From: Microbacterium sp. HD4P20
GTDB lineage: Bacteria; Actinomycetota; Actinomycetes; Actinomycetales; Microbacteriaceae
Reading direction: 5' to 3'
DNA: 64,000 nt
Assembly: GCF_019449275.2 (NCBI RefSeq)
Contig: NZ_JAHZQZ020000011.1
Location: 248,001-312,000, forward strand
The notes under the pieces are model-generated. The model had not been told where the DNA came from, searched no databases, and saw only the letters and a list, made by a program, of their open reading frames with translations. Below are positions 8,153-16,195 of the stretch, piece by piece. The first letter of the stretch is position 1; every line of letters begins with the position of its first letter. Position numbers and translations under genes: made by a program.

Positions 8153-9772
8153 CTATCCGCCGGCCGCGAGTTCCCTGCGCCGCATGAACGTGAGGGATGC
8201 CGCGGCTCCGACGATCGCCGCGACCACCAGCCAGACCAGCCCGTTCTGGTCCACACCATCGGTGCCTGGAACCGGGATGGCGGCGAACGGCGACAACGCG
8301 ACGATGTCGTCGTCGATCCCGAAGATGCTGCCGAAGAGAGCGAGGCAGCCGGCCACCAGGACCAGCGCCCACCCGAGCGGGATGGTCAGCCGCGGGGCGA
8401 GCGCGAACACGATCGCCGTGAGGGCGGTGAACACCATCGCCGCGACCGCCTGACCGGTGCCGACGAGGAGCGCATCTGTCACCAGGGACTCTTCTCCGCC
8501 GGTCACGGCGAGCGCGGTGGCGGCGCCGGCGACCGCAGCGCCCGCGATGACGATGATGCCGACGACGGCGACGACGAGGAACGCACTGAGCCAGCGGACG
8601 CGGCCGACGGGGGTGCCGAGTGCGGATTCGGCGGTGCCGTGCGTCTCCTCCTGGCGTGCTCGCTGCACGGTCTGGACGCCGAAGCACGCCGCCAGGACCC
8701 CGACCATGACGAACAGTGTGACGATGAGGCCCTGATCCATGGACCCTTCGGCGGCGAGGCGCTGGAGGATCGCCTCCACGGCAGGGTTGTCGGAGGCGAC
8801 ATCCTGAACCACCGCTGCCAGCGAGGTCGAGAGGGCGCCGACCACGGCGGCCCCGATCGCCCACGCCACGAGTGCGCCAGCGCTCAACCGTGCGACCAGC
8901 CCGACAGGACCCGAGAGCAGGGGCGAGGCCTCCGCGCGTGCCGGGCGGGCCGCGAGCACGCCCGCCCCGACGTCACGGGATGCCTGCAGGGCGAGTGCGC
9001 CCAGCACGAGACTCGCGGCGATGGCTGCCGCGAGCAGCAGCGGCCACGGGTCGTCATCGGCGAAGGGCCGGCTGTTCTCAGCCCACACGAACGGCGACAC
9101 CCACGCGAGCCCGCTGCTGGTCATGCGGGTCAGCGTGTCGTCCGGTGTGCCGAGGGCGTTGCCGACGCCGCCGACGAGGAACGTGCCGATCAGCACCGAC
9201 ACGGTCACCGAGTTCGCCGCCCGCGCGCTGTAGAACAGCTGCGCGGCGAGAAGGCCGATGGCCAGGAACACGACGCCGGTCAATGCGATCGCCGCGCCGG
9301 TGACCAGGCTCCCCGTGACCTCGAGTCCGCTCGCGAGCAATCCCAGTGCGCCGCCGGCGCCGACGACCACGCAGGCGAGGACGCCGTGGACAAGTGTGGC
9401 TGCGAACGGGACCCACCTGCCCGCAGGCGTGGCGGCGACGAGCTCGGCCCTTCCCGACTCCTCCTCGGCGCGCGTGTGGCGCACCGCGAGGAAGGCGGCC
9501 ATGAGGGCGGCGAGCATCGCCAGGAACGGCAGCACGAGGAAGACGATGAAGGCGCCTTCATCCGTGCCGGACGGCAGCCCCCGAAACAGCAGGATGACCG
9601 GATTCGCGATCGCCAGCGACAGCAGCGAGGTACGCTCCTGGAGCGTCCCGAAGTTCTCGGTCACGCCCACGCTCGATCCGTAGGCGAGCAGCACCATCGC
9701 GAGCGTCCAGATGGTGACCTGAAGCGCGTCGCGGCGGGCCCGCAACCGCAGCAGTGCGCCGAATCCGTTCAT
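8153..9772 (-). CDS. ABC-2 type exporter permease
   Basis: 539-residue polytopic membrane protein with about 12 hydrophobic segments in two similar halves, resembling the 'exporter of polyketide antibiotics' permeases (COG3559). The start MNGFGALLRLRARRDALQ is fixed by a four-base ATGA overlap with the stop of the upstream ATPase gene, so both are translated together. It forms the membrane channel for the ATPase at 9769-10746. The substrate is unknown; drug or antibiotic efflux is the family inference. Confidence 0.88.
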   Translation of the reverse strand: MNGFGALLRLRARRDALQVTIWTLAMVLLAYGSSVGVTENFGTLQERTSLLSLAIANPVILLFRGLPSGTDEGAFIVFLVLPFLAMLAALMAAFLAVRHTRAEEESGRAELVAATPAGRWVPFAATLVHGVLACVVVGAGGALGLLASGLEVTGSLVTGAAIALTGVVFLAIGLLAAQLFYSARAANSVTVSVLIGTFLVGGVGNALGTPDDTLTRMTSSGLAWVSPFVWAENSRPFADDDPWPLLLAAAIAASLVLGALALQASRDVGAGVLAARPARAEASPLLSGPVGLVARLSAGALVAWAIGAAVVGALSTSLAAVVQDVASDNPAVEAILQRLAAEGSMDQGLIVTLFVMVGVLAACFGVQTVQRARQEETHGTAESALGTPVGRVRWLSAFLVVAVVGIIVIAGAAVAGAATALAVTGGEESLVTDALLVGTGQAVAAMVFTALTAIVFALAPRLTIPLGWALVLVAGCLALFGSIFGIDDDIVALSPFAAIPVPGTDGVDQNGLVWLVVAAIVGAAASLTFMRRRELAAGG

Positions 9773-10746
9773 CGGTCGGACCCGGACGATTCCAGCGCGG
9801 AGGCAGAGGCGGAGCCGGCGCCGGCCTCGACCGGCTCGTCCGCCGCGCCGCCGAGCTCGTCGCCGTAGTGTCGCAGGAACAGCTCCTCGAGCGAGGGCGG
9901 CGCGACGCGCAGACCCGCGACGCTCCGGCGTCCGAGCTCGGGGAGAACCGATGCCACCGCATTGCTGTCGATCGTGAACCGAACCCGCCCGTCCTCGGCC
10001 ACGACGTCGTGCGCACCGTCGATGCCCGCGGCAGCGGCAGCTGTCCCCGCGAAAGAGACCTCGGTGCGCGTGAGATGACGCAACTCCGGGAGCGTGCCGG
10101 ACTCGACGATCCGGCCGGCGCGGATGATCGAGACCCGGTCGCACAGCTGCTCGACCTCGGAGAGTATGTGGCTCGACAGCAGCACGGTCGCGCCCTCGGC
10201 CCGCACACGCGCGACCTCGCGGCGGAACATGACGTCCATGAGCGGATCCAGTCCGCTCGTGGGCTCGTCCAGAATGTACAGATCGGCCGGCACCGAGAAC
10301 GCCGCGATGAGGGCGACCTTCTGCCGGTTGCCCTTCGAGTAGGCGCGGCCCTTCTTGCGGGGATCGAACTGGAACGCCGCGATCAGCCGTTCGCGCTCGG
10401 AGCGGTAGGCCGAGTCGCGTCGCGCGACCCCGCGCAGGCGCGCCATGAGGTCGACGGCTTCGCCGCCCGACAGGTTCGGCCAGACGCTGACGTCGCCCGG
10501 CACGTAGGCGATGCGCCGGTGCAGCGAGACCGCGTCGCGCCACGGATCGGATCCGAAGACGGATGCCTCGCCGGCGGTCTTGCGCGCGAGTCCGAGGAGC
10601 ACGCGGATCGTGGTCGACTTGCCCGCGCCGTTCGGACCGAGGAAGCCGTGGATCTGCCCCTCTTCGACGGTGAGGTCCAGTCCGTCGAGCGCGTGGACGC
10701 GGCCGTAGTGCTTGCGGAGTCCGCTCGTGCGGATGACAGTGGTCAT
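9769..10746 (-). CDS. ABC-2 exporter ATP-binding protein
   Basis: 325-residue ATPase with Walker A GPNGAGKSTT (about 38-47), signature YSKGNRQKV (about 137-145), Walker B LYILDEPTSGLD (about 157-168) and an H-loop LLSSHILSE. The signature is YSKGNRQ rather than LSGGQ, as in many DrrA-like exporters. The C-terminal about 100 residues resemble the DrrA extension. It is the first gene of the exporter operon (ATPase, permease, regulator). The ATG is preceded by TAGCGT seven bases away, so the transcript is leaderless or nearly so. Confidence 0.92.
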   Translation of the reverse strand: MTTVIRTSGLRKHYGRVHALDGLDLTVEEGQIHGFLGPNGAGKSTTIRVLLGLARKTAGEASVFGSDPWRDAVSLHRRIAYVPGDVSVWPNLSGGEAVDLMARLRGVARRDSAYRSERERLIAAFQFDPRKKGRAYSKGNRQKVALIAAFSVPADLYILDEPTSGLDPLMDVMFRREVARVRAEGATVLLSSHILSEVEQLCDRVSIIRAGRIVESGTLPELRHLTRTEVSFAGTAAAAAGIDGAHDVVAEDGRVRFTIDSNAVASVLPELGRRSVAGLRVAPPSLEELFLRHYGDELGGAADEPVEAGAGSASASALESSGSDR

Positions 10747-10753
10747 GGCGGTG

Positions 10754-10775
10754 ACGCTACATCAGATTCATGAAT
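10754..10775 (-). promoter_or_regulatory. Promoter and candidate operator of the ABC-2 exporter operon
   Basis: On the minus strand a TAGCGT -10 box (10754-10759) is immediately preceded by the perfect palindrome ATTCATGAAT (10766-10775). A third ATTCA half-site lies just further upstream (10779-10783). A protein bound here would block the -10/-35 spacer. Assigning it to the operon's own GbsR/MarR protein is inference. Confidence 0.5.
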
Positions 10776-10819
10776 TTGTGAATACTCGGCAATCGGCGCA
10801 GCCATCGCTTACTCGCGGA

Positions 10820-10827
10820 TGTATACC
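10820..10827. promoter_or_regulatory. Upstream GntR-type operator, TGTATACC
   Basis: TGTATACC, a near copy of the TGTATACA palindrome at 10872-10879. The two centres are 52 bases apart, close to five helical turns, so both sites face the same side of the DNA. This suggests autoregulation by the adjacent GntR protein, possibly with looping. Confidence 0.45.
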
Positions 10828-10871
10828 TAATTACCGGAGTCGGCCCGAGATTGGCATGTCAAATGGCTTTA

Positions 10872-10879
10872 TGTATACA
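10872..10879. promoter_or_regulatory. Proximal GntR-type operator, TGTATACA
   Basis: A perfect 8-base palindrome 33 bases before the GTG of the methylcitrate regulator. The TATACA/TACAAT sequence could also serve as the -10 region, so binding would repress initiation. Confidence 0.45.
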
Positions 10880-10911
10880 ATAACCAGGTTGTCAGGCGAG
10901 GAGGTGAGTCC

Positions 10912-11565
10912 GTGAGAGCCAGCGACCGCGCCTACGCGACGCTTCTCGACGAGATCCAGTCCGGCATTCTGCCGCCCGGCGCCGTTCTCGGCGAGGTCGA
11001 GCAGGCCGCGCGTCTCGGGGTCAGTCGCACGCCGCTGCGCGAGGCGCTCGGACGACTCGCCGCCGACGGCCTGGTCGCCCAGCAGTCTCCCCGGGTGACG
11101 GTCGTGACCGCGATCGACGCCGACGACATCCGGGAGATCTTCGAGGTGCGCCGCGCGCTCGAGGAGTCCGCGGCGCGTCTTGCCGCAGAGCGGGGGGATG
11201 CCGCGGCCTTCGCGCAGCTCGCACGCGAGTTCGCGCGGGTCGACCTCCGCGGGGCGGACGACACCCCCGAAGGACGAGACGCGTACTACGGGCTCATCGC
11301 CCGCTTCGACGCGACGCTCGACACGTCGCTCGCGAACGACTACCTCACGGCCGCACTGCGCACCGTGCGCACCCACCTCGTCCGGGTGCGACGACTCGCA
11401 CGCGACAATCCCGGCCGGCTCGCGGCATCCGTCGCAGAACACCGGCTGATCGCCGAGGCCATCGGCGCACGCGATGCCGACCTCGCCGCACACGCCACGC
11501 ACGTACATCTGCACAATGCTCTGGAGAGCATCCTGAGGGCGCTCACGAGCACCCCGAACAGCTGA
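10912..11565 (+). CDS. GntR/FadR-family regulator of the methylcitrate cluster
   Basis: 217 residues. The N-terminal winged HTH (about 1-65; [20 protein letters not shown]) is followed by an all-helical FCD ligand-binding domain (about 75-210). The conserved Asp and His positions that coordinate a metal in FCD proteins appear in [12 protein letters not shown] and [23 protein letters not shown] precedes the GTG. It is the first gene of the prp cluster, 13 bases before prpD, and probably senses a propionate-derived acid, as GntR-type regulators of prp clusters do elsewhere. The ligand is inferred. Confidence 0.88.
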   Translation: MRASDRAYATLLDEIQSGILPPGAVLGEVEQAARLGVSRTPLREALGRLAADGLVAQQSPRVTVVTAIDADDIREIFEVRRALEESAARLAAERGDAAAFAQLAREFARVDLRGADDTPEGRDAYYGLIARFDATLDTSLANDYLTAALRTVRTHLVRVRRLARDNPGRLAASVAEHRLIAEAIGARDADLAAHATHVHLHNALESILRALTSTPNS

Positions 11566-11578
11566 AGCGAGGACCGTC

Positions 11579-13105
11579 ATGACCGTCATCCACCACCTCC
11601 GTGTCCACCGCAGCGACGAGCACCTCGCTCGCGAGGGACAGCTCGCGTGGCACATCGCCGAAGTCGCCGCTGATCCCGTCGAGGTCGAGCCCGAGGTCGT
11701 CGACATGATCATCAACCGGATCATCGACAACGCGGCGGTGGCGGCGGCATCCCTCACCCGCGCGCCGGTGAGCGCCGCCCGCCAGCAGGCGCTTGACCAC
11801 GCTGTTTCGGTCGGCGGGTCGGGCGCGACCGTCTTCGGCTGCGCTCTGGACCGCAAGACCAGCCCGGAATGGGCGGCATGGGCGAACGGCGTCGCGGTGC
11901 GCGAGCTGGACTATCACGACACCTTCCTCGCGGCGGACTACTCGCACCCGGGCGATAACATCCCGCCGATCCTCGCGGTTGCTCAGCACGTCGGCTCCGA
12001 CGGTGAAGCGCTCGTGCGAGGGCTTGCAACGGGGTACGAGATCCAGATCGACCTGGTGCGGGCCATCTGCCTGCACAAGCACAAGATCGACCACGTCGCC
12101 CACCTCGGCCCCTCGGCCGCGGCGGGCATCGGCACGCTGCTGGGCCTTCCGGTCGAGACGATCTACCAGGCCGTCGGCCAGGCGCTGCACACGACCACCG
12201 CGACCCGGCAGTCGCGCAAGGGCGAGATCTCGACGTGGAAGGCGCACGCCCCGGCCTTCGCGGGCAAGATGGCCGTCGAAGCGGTCGATCGCGCGATGCG
12301 CGGCGAGACGTCGCCCAGCCCGATCTACGAAGGCGAGGACGGCGTCATCGCGTGGATGCTGGACGGACCGGATGCCTCGTACGACGTGCCGCTTCCGGCT
12401 GCGGGCGAGCCCAAGCGCGGCATCCTCGATTCGTACACGAAGGAGCACTCGGCCGAGTACCAGGCGCAGGCGTGGATCGATCTCGCGCGTCGGCTCGGCG
12501 AGGAGCGGCCCGCCCTTCGCGACCCCGCCAACATCGAGTCGATCGTGCTGCACACCTCGCACCACACGCACTACGTCATCGGCTCGGGGGCCAATGACCC
12601 GCAGAAGTACGACCCGACCGCTTCGCGCGAGACGCTCGACCACTCGATCCCGTACATCTTCGCCGTCGCCCTGCAGGACGGCGGCTGGCACCACGTCGAC
12701 TCGTACACGCCCGAGCGCGCGGGGCGCGAAGACACTGTGGCGCTATGGCACAAGGTGGCGACCGCCGAAGACGAGGAGTGGACGCGCCGCTACCACTCCG
12801 ACGACCCGAACGAGAAGGCGTTCGGCGGTCGCGTCGAGATCCGCCTGACCGACGGCTCGCTCATCGAGGATCAGATCGCCGTCGCCGACGCGCACCCCCT
12901 CGGCGCGCGGCCGTTCGCGCGCGAGGACTACATCCGCAAGTTCCGGATGCTGGCCGAACCGGTGCTCACTGCGGACGAGATCGAGCGCTTCCTCGACCTC
13001 GCGCAGCGCCTGCCCGAGCTCACGCCCGAGGAGGTCCAGCAGCTCACGATCGTCGCGGACTTCGGCGTCCTCGCCGCCGCGCCCGCACCCAAGGGTCTGT
13101 TCTGA
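11579..13105 (+). CDS. prpD: 2-methylcitrate dehydratase, MmgE/PrpD family
   Basis: 508-residue MmgE/PrpD protein that dehydrates 2-methylcitrate toward 2-methylisocitrate in the methylcitrate cycle, the route that disposes of propionyl-CoA. Family landmarks are [19 protein letters not shown] near residue 115-135, the helix segment around [18 protein letters not shown], and [14 protein letters not shown]. Length agrees with the family. RBS GAGGACC precedes the ATG. It sits between the GntR regulator and prpB in one direction. MmgE/PrpD members can have other activities, but the prpB and prpC neighbours make this assignment firm. Confidence 0.93.
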   Translation: MTVIHHLRVHRSDEHLAREGQLAWHIAEVAADPVEVEPEVVDMIINRIIDNAAVAAASLTRAPVSAARQQALDHAVSVGGSGATVFGCALDRKTSPEWAAWANGVAVRELDYHDTFLAADYSHPGDNIPPILAVAQHVGSDGEALVRGLATGYEIQIDLVRAICLHKHKIDHVAHLGPSAAAGIGTLLGLPVETIYQAVGQALHTTTATRQSRKGEISTWKAHAPAFAGKMAVEAVDRAMRGETSPSPIYEGEDGVIAWMLDGPDASYDVPLPAAGEPKRGILDSYTKEHSAEYQAQAWIDLARRLGEERPALRDPANIESIVLHTSHHTHYVIGSGANDPQKYDPTASRETLDHSIPYIFAVALQDGGWHHVDSYTPERAGREDTVALWHKVATAEDEEWTRRYHSDDPNEKAFGGRVEIRLTDGSLIEDQIAVADAHPLGARPFAREDYIRKFRMLAEPVLTADEIERFLDLAQRLPELTPEEVQQLTIVADFGVLAAAPAPKGLF

Positions 13106-13140
13106 TGCACGGCGGCGGCTCGCGGCATCCGGAGTCGTCC

Positions 13141-13246
13141 CTCCGCCCGGCGGAAGATCGGGGGCCCCGCCCGGCGGAGAATCGCGCGGATGGCGGAGAA
13201 TCGGGCGCGTACCATCCGAAGTCCGCGCGGATCTCCGCCCGGCGGA
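13141..13246 (+). repeat. Intergenic repeat copy A (about 106 bp)
   Basis: Lies between prpD and prpB. It contains three copies of a CCGCCCGGCGG-core palindrome (13141-13154, about 13166-13178, 13234-13246) separated by conserved-length spacers, with GGCGGAGAATCG-type sequence between the second and third. The same architecture recurs at 17714-17817 and 18788-18890. Confidence 0.7.
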
Positions 13247-13265
13247 ACACGACGAGGAGCGCCTG

Positions 13266-14165
13266 ATGCTGTACTCCACCGTGCCCGCGCACGAGAAGCG
13301 ACGGCTGTTCCGCGAGCGGCTCGCGTCGGGCGAGCTGCTGCGGTTCCCTGGCGCGTTCAACCCGCTGTCGGCCCGGCTCATCGAGCGCAAGGGCTTCGAG
13401 GGTGTCTACATCTCGGGCGCGGTGCTCTCGGCCGACCTCGGCCTGCCCGACATCGGCCTCACGACGCTCACCGAAGTCGCCGCTCGCGGGCAGCAGATCG
13501 CGCGGATGACCGACCTGCCGGCGATCATCGACGCCGACACCGGGTTCGGCGAGCCGATGAACGTCGCGCGCACGATCCAGACGCTCGAGGACGCGGGGCT
13601 GGCCGGCACTCACATCGAGGATCAGGTCAACCCCAAGCGCTGCGGGCACCTCGACGGCAAGGCCGTCGTCGATGAGGACACCGCGATCAAGCGCATCCGC
13701 GCTGCCGCAGATGCCCGCCGCGACCCGAACTTCCTCATCATGGCGCGTACCGACATCCGTGCGGTGGAGGGGATGGATGCCGCGATCCGGCGTGCGCGGG
13801 CGCTCGTGGACGCCGGGGCCGATGCCATCTTCCCGGAGGCCATGCGGTCGCTCGACGAGTTCGCGACGATCCGTGCCGCCGTCGACGTGCCGATCCTCGC
13901 CAACATGACCGAGTTCGGGAAGTCCGACCTGTTCAGCGTCGACCAGCTGCGCGACGTTGGGGTCAACCTCGTGATCTGGCCGGTCTCTCTTCTGCGGATC
14001 GCGATGGGCGCAGCATCCCGTGCGCTCGATACGCTCGTGGAGGACGGGCACCTGACGTCCAAGCTCGGCGAGATGCAGCACCGCGCCGAACTGTACGACC
14101 TCATCGACTACGAGCAGTACAACCACTTCGACCAGGACGTCTTCAACTTCCAGATCGACCGCTGA
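13266..14165 (+). CDS. prpB: Methylisocitrate lyase
   Basis: Cleaves 2-methylisocitrate to pyruvate and succinate, the last step of the methylcitrate cycle. 299 residues, normal length. The catalytic Cys lies in NPKRCGHLDGK (near residue 126) and the Mg-binding acidic segment is DADTGFGEP (near 83-91). GAGGAG precedes the ATG. The gap to prpD is 160 bases and is filled by an intergenic repeat, yet the gene order regulator-prpD-prpB-prpC implies a common pathway. Confidence 0.96.
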   Translation: MLYSTVPAHEKRRLFRERLASGELLRFPGAFNPLSARLIERKGFEGVYISGAVLSADLGLPDIGLTTLTEVAARGQQIARMTDLPAIIDADTGFGEPMNVARTIQTLEDAGLAGTHIEDQVNPKRCGHLDGKAVVDEDTAIKRIRAAADARRDPNFLIMARTDIRAVEGMDAAIRRARALVDAGADAIFPEAMRSLDEFATIRAAVDVPILANMTEFGKSDLFSVDQLRDVGVNLVIWPVSLLRIAMGAASRALDTLVEDGHLTSKLGEMQHRAELYDLIDYEQYNHFDQDVFNFQIDR

Positions 14166-14166
14166 C

Positions 14167-14242
14167 CATGTCCCGAATTCTGAGCCCCATGTCCCGAATC
14201 CGATCGCTCGAGCCTCCTCGAAGCGATCGAAATGGGGACATG
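14167..14242 (+). other. Direct repeat and long hairpin between prpB and prpC
   Basis: CATGTCCCGAAT occurs twice (14167-14178 and 14188-14199). The second copy starts a long imperfect hairpin: CATGTCCC (14188-14195) pairs with GGGACATG (14235-14242), and CGATCGCT (14201-14208) with AGCGATCG (14222-14229), around an inner CGAG/CTCG. It could act in mRNA processing or differential expression of prpC, or be a remnant repeat. Confidence 0.55.
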
Positions 14243-14268
14243 CGCCACCGAGAAGGAGAGCACCAGGC

Positions 14269-15459
14269 ATGACTGAACCCGACATCAAGAAGGGCCTGGC
14301 CGGCGTCGTCGTCGATTACACGGCGGTTTCGAAGGTCAACCCCGAGACGAACTCGCTGCTGTATCGCGGGTATCCGGTGCAGGAGCTGGCGGCGACGCAG
14401 CCCTTCGAAGCGGTCGCGTACCTGCTGTGGCACGGCGAGCTGCCCACCGACGTGCAGCTGGCACAGCTGCGCGCGACCGAGCGGTCGTACCGTTCGCTTC
14501 CGGCCGACGTGCGGGCCGCGATCGATCTCGTCCCGCTCGACGCGCACCCCATGGACGAGGTGCGTACCGCGGTGAGCCTGATCGGCGCGCGCGACCTCGC
14601 CGGCATCGGGTCGGTGCTCGATGCCAGCGGCAATCCGGATGAGAACCTCGCGCGCAGCATCCGGCTGTTCTCGGTCCTGCCGGCGATCGTCGCGTATGGC
14701 CAGCGCCGTCGCCGAGGCCAGCAGCCGATTGCGCCGCGTGACGACCTGGACTACTCGGCGAACTTCCTGTGGATGACGTTCGGCGAGGAGTCCGACGAGG
14801 TCGTCGTCGACGCGTTCAACCGCTCGATGATCCTGTATGCCGAGCACTCATTCAATGCCTCGACCTTCACGGGCCGGGTGATCGCCTCGACCCTCAGCGA
14901 CCTGTACTCGGCCGTCGTGGGAGCGATCGGCGCCCTCAAGGGGCCCCTGCACGGCGGAGCGAACGAGGCCGTGCTGCACATCTTCGACGAGATCGGGTCT
15001 GCCGAGAACGTCGGGCCGTGGCTCGATGAGGCACTGGCGCAGAAGCGCAAGATCATGGGCTTCGGTCACCGGGTCTACAAGCGCGGCGACTCGCGCGTGC
15101 CCACCATGAAGGCGGCGCTGGATTCCCTCGTGGCCCACTACGACCGGCCCGAGGTGGCTGCGCTGTACGACGCGCTCGAGTCGCAGTTCGTGGAGCGCAA
15201 GGGCATCTACCCGAACCTCGACTACCCGTCGGGACCGGCGTACAACCTGATCGGCTTCGACACCCTCACCTTCACGCCGCTGTTCGTGGCGGCCCGTGTG
15301 GCGGGGTGGACGGCGCACATCATGGAGCAGCTCGCCTCGAACGCACTCATCCGGCCGCTGTCGGAGTACAACGGTCCGGACGAGCGGCACGTGGAGGGGT
15401 ATGTTCCGGATGCCGCGACCCTCGCCGCCGCCGAGCGCGCCGAAGAGCCGGCCCAGTGA
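14269..15459 (+). CDS. prpC: 2-methylcitrate synthase / citrate synthase
   Basis: Condenses propionyl-CoA with oxaloacetate to 2-methylcitrate, and often accepts acetyl-CoA too. 396 residues, with the compact citrate-synthase form lacking the long N-terminal domain of the hexameric type. Active-site landmarks are HGGANEAV (near 228-235), GFGHRVYK (catalytic His near 267) and the Asp-bearing stretch LDYPSGPAYN (near 320). AAGGAG precedes the ATG. It is the last enzyme of the prp set, and the thioesterase follows 16 bases later. Confidence 0.94.
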   Translation: MTEPDIKKGLAGVVVDYTAVSKVNPETNSLLYRGYPVQELAATQPFEAVAYLLWHGELPTDVQLAQLRATERSYRSLPADVRAAIDLVPLDAHPMDEVRTAVSLIGARDLAGIGSVLDASGNPDENLARSIRLFSVLPAIVAYGQRRRRGQQPIAPRDDLDYSANFLWMTFGEESDEVVVDAFNRSMILYAEHSFNASTFTGRVIASTLSDLYSAVVGAIGALKGPLHGGANEAVLHIFDEIGSAENVGPWLDEALAQKRKIMGFGHRVYKRGDSRVPTMKAALDSLVAHYDRPEVAALYDALESQFVERKGIYPNLDYPSGPAYNLIGFDTLTFTPLFVAARVAGWTAHIMEQLASNALIRPLSEYNGPDERHVEGYVPDAATLAAAERAEEPAQ

Positions 15460-15475
15460 TCGTGACGACGACGGC

Positions 15476-15931
15476 ATGAGTCTGTGGCACGGCGACGTGG
15501 CCGGCGTCGATCTTTCCGCGATGGCGACGGGGACGCTCATCGAGACCCTCGGAATCGAGATCGTCGAGATCCGCGACGATGCGCTGGTGGGACGGATGCC
15601 GGTGGACCGGCGCACCGTCCAGCCTGCGGGCGTGCTCCACGGCGGGGCATCCGTCGCGCTCGCCGAGACGCTCGCCTCGTGGGCCGGACACCTCGCCGTG
15701 GACCGCGAGCGGTTCCACGTCGTGGGCCAGGAGATCAACGCCAACCACATCCGGCCGGTCTCGTCGGGCTGGGTGACCGCGACGGTGACGCCGGCCAACA
15801 TCGGCCGTCGTGCCCACGTGTGGGAGATCCGCATCGTCGACGAGGTCGGGCGCCTGGTCTGCATCTCGCGCTGCACGCTCGCCGTGATCGAGCAGCGCTC
15901 GACGTACTCGACCCCCGACCAGCGCGGGTGA
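15476..15931 (+). CDS. Hotdog-fold thioesterase (PaaI/MenI-like)
   Basis: 151-residue single hotdog-domain acyl-CoA thioesterase. PAGVLHGGASVALAETLAS holds the HGG motif and the likely catalytic Glu of the PaaI and 1,4-dihydroxy-2-naphthoyl-CoA hydrolase type. INANHIRPVSSGWVTATV is the typical C-terminal strand pair. It lies 16 bases after prpC, so it may recycle CoA from a propionate-derived ester. A menaquinone-pathway role is the alternative, and sequence alone does not decide. Confidence 0.85.
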   Translation: MSLWHGDVAGVDLSAMATGTLIETLGIEIVEIRDDALVGRMPVDRRTVQPAGVLHGGASVALAETLASWAGHLAVDRERFHVVGQEINANHIRPVSSGWVTATVTPANIGRRAHVWEIRIVDEVGRLVCISRCTLAVIEQRSTYSTPDQRG

Positions 15932-15960
15932 GACTCGCCCTTCGCGCGCCTGCTCGCGGC

Positions 15961-16048
15961 GTCGTTCGGGTGGCGGCGCCTGTTCGGGTGGCGCGAAGTG
16001 CGGGGTCGTTCGGGTGGTGGTGCTGGTTCGGGTGGCGCGAAGTGCGGG
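15961..16048 (+). repeat. Tandem 44-bp repeat
   Basis: Two head-to-tail units, 15961-16004 and 16005-16048, differ at about four positions. Each begins GTCGTTCGGGTGG and ends GGTGGCGCGAAGTGCGGG. A diverged partial unit (GTGCGGGTGGCACTTGAATG...) follows at about 16112-16136. It lies in the 264-base gap before the thiolase and has no coding potential I trust. Confidence 0.75.
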
Positions 16049-16171
16049 GTCGGCGTGGGGGAGCCCGCGTGTTGTGACACTCGAAGGGTGGGCCGGGGCA
16101 TCCGGTGCTCGTGCGGGTGGCACTTGAATGCGGGGCGGGCAGGGCTGGGCCCCCGGCATCCGTCATCGTCC

Positions 16172-16190
16172 TAGGCTCGTGAGCAGGAGG
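16172..16190 (+). promoter_or_regulatory. Thiolase promoter -10 and RBS
   Basis: TAGGCT (16172-16177) gives a predicted start point near 16184, immediately followed by a strong RBS AGGAGG (16185-16190) and ATG at 16196. The leader is therefore about a dozen bases. Confidence 0.45.
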
Positions 16191-16195
16191 TTGTC

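Noticed and set aside
7274..9868. An 864-residue plus-strand frame over RNase H, the regulator and the permease
   Set aside because: It spans three well-supported minus-strand genes and has only low-complexity His/Arg/Glu-rich sequence.
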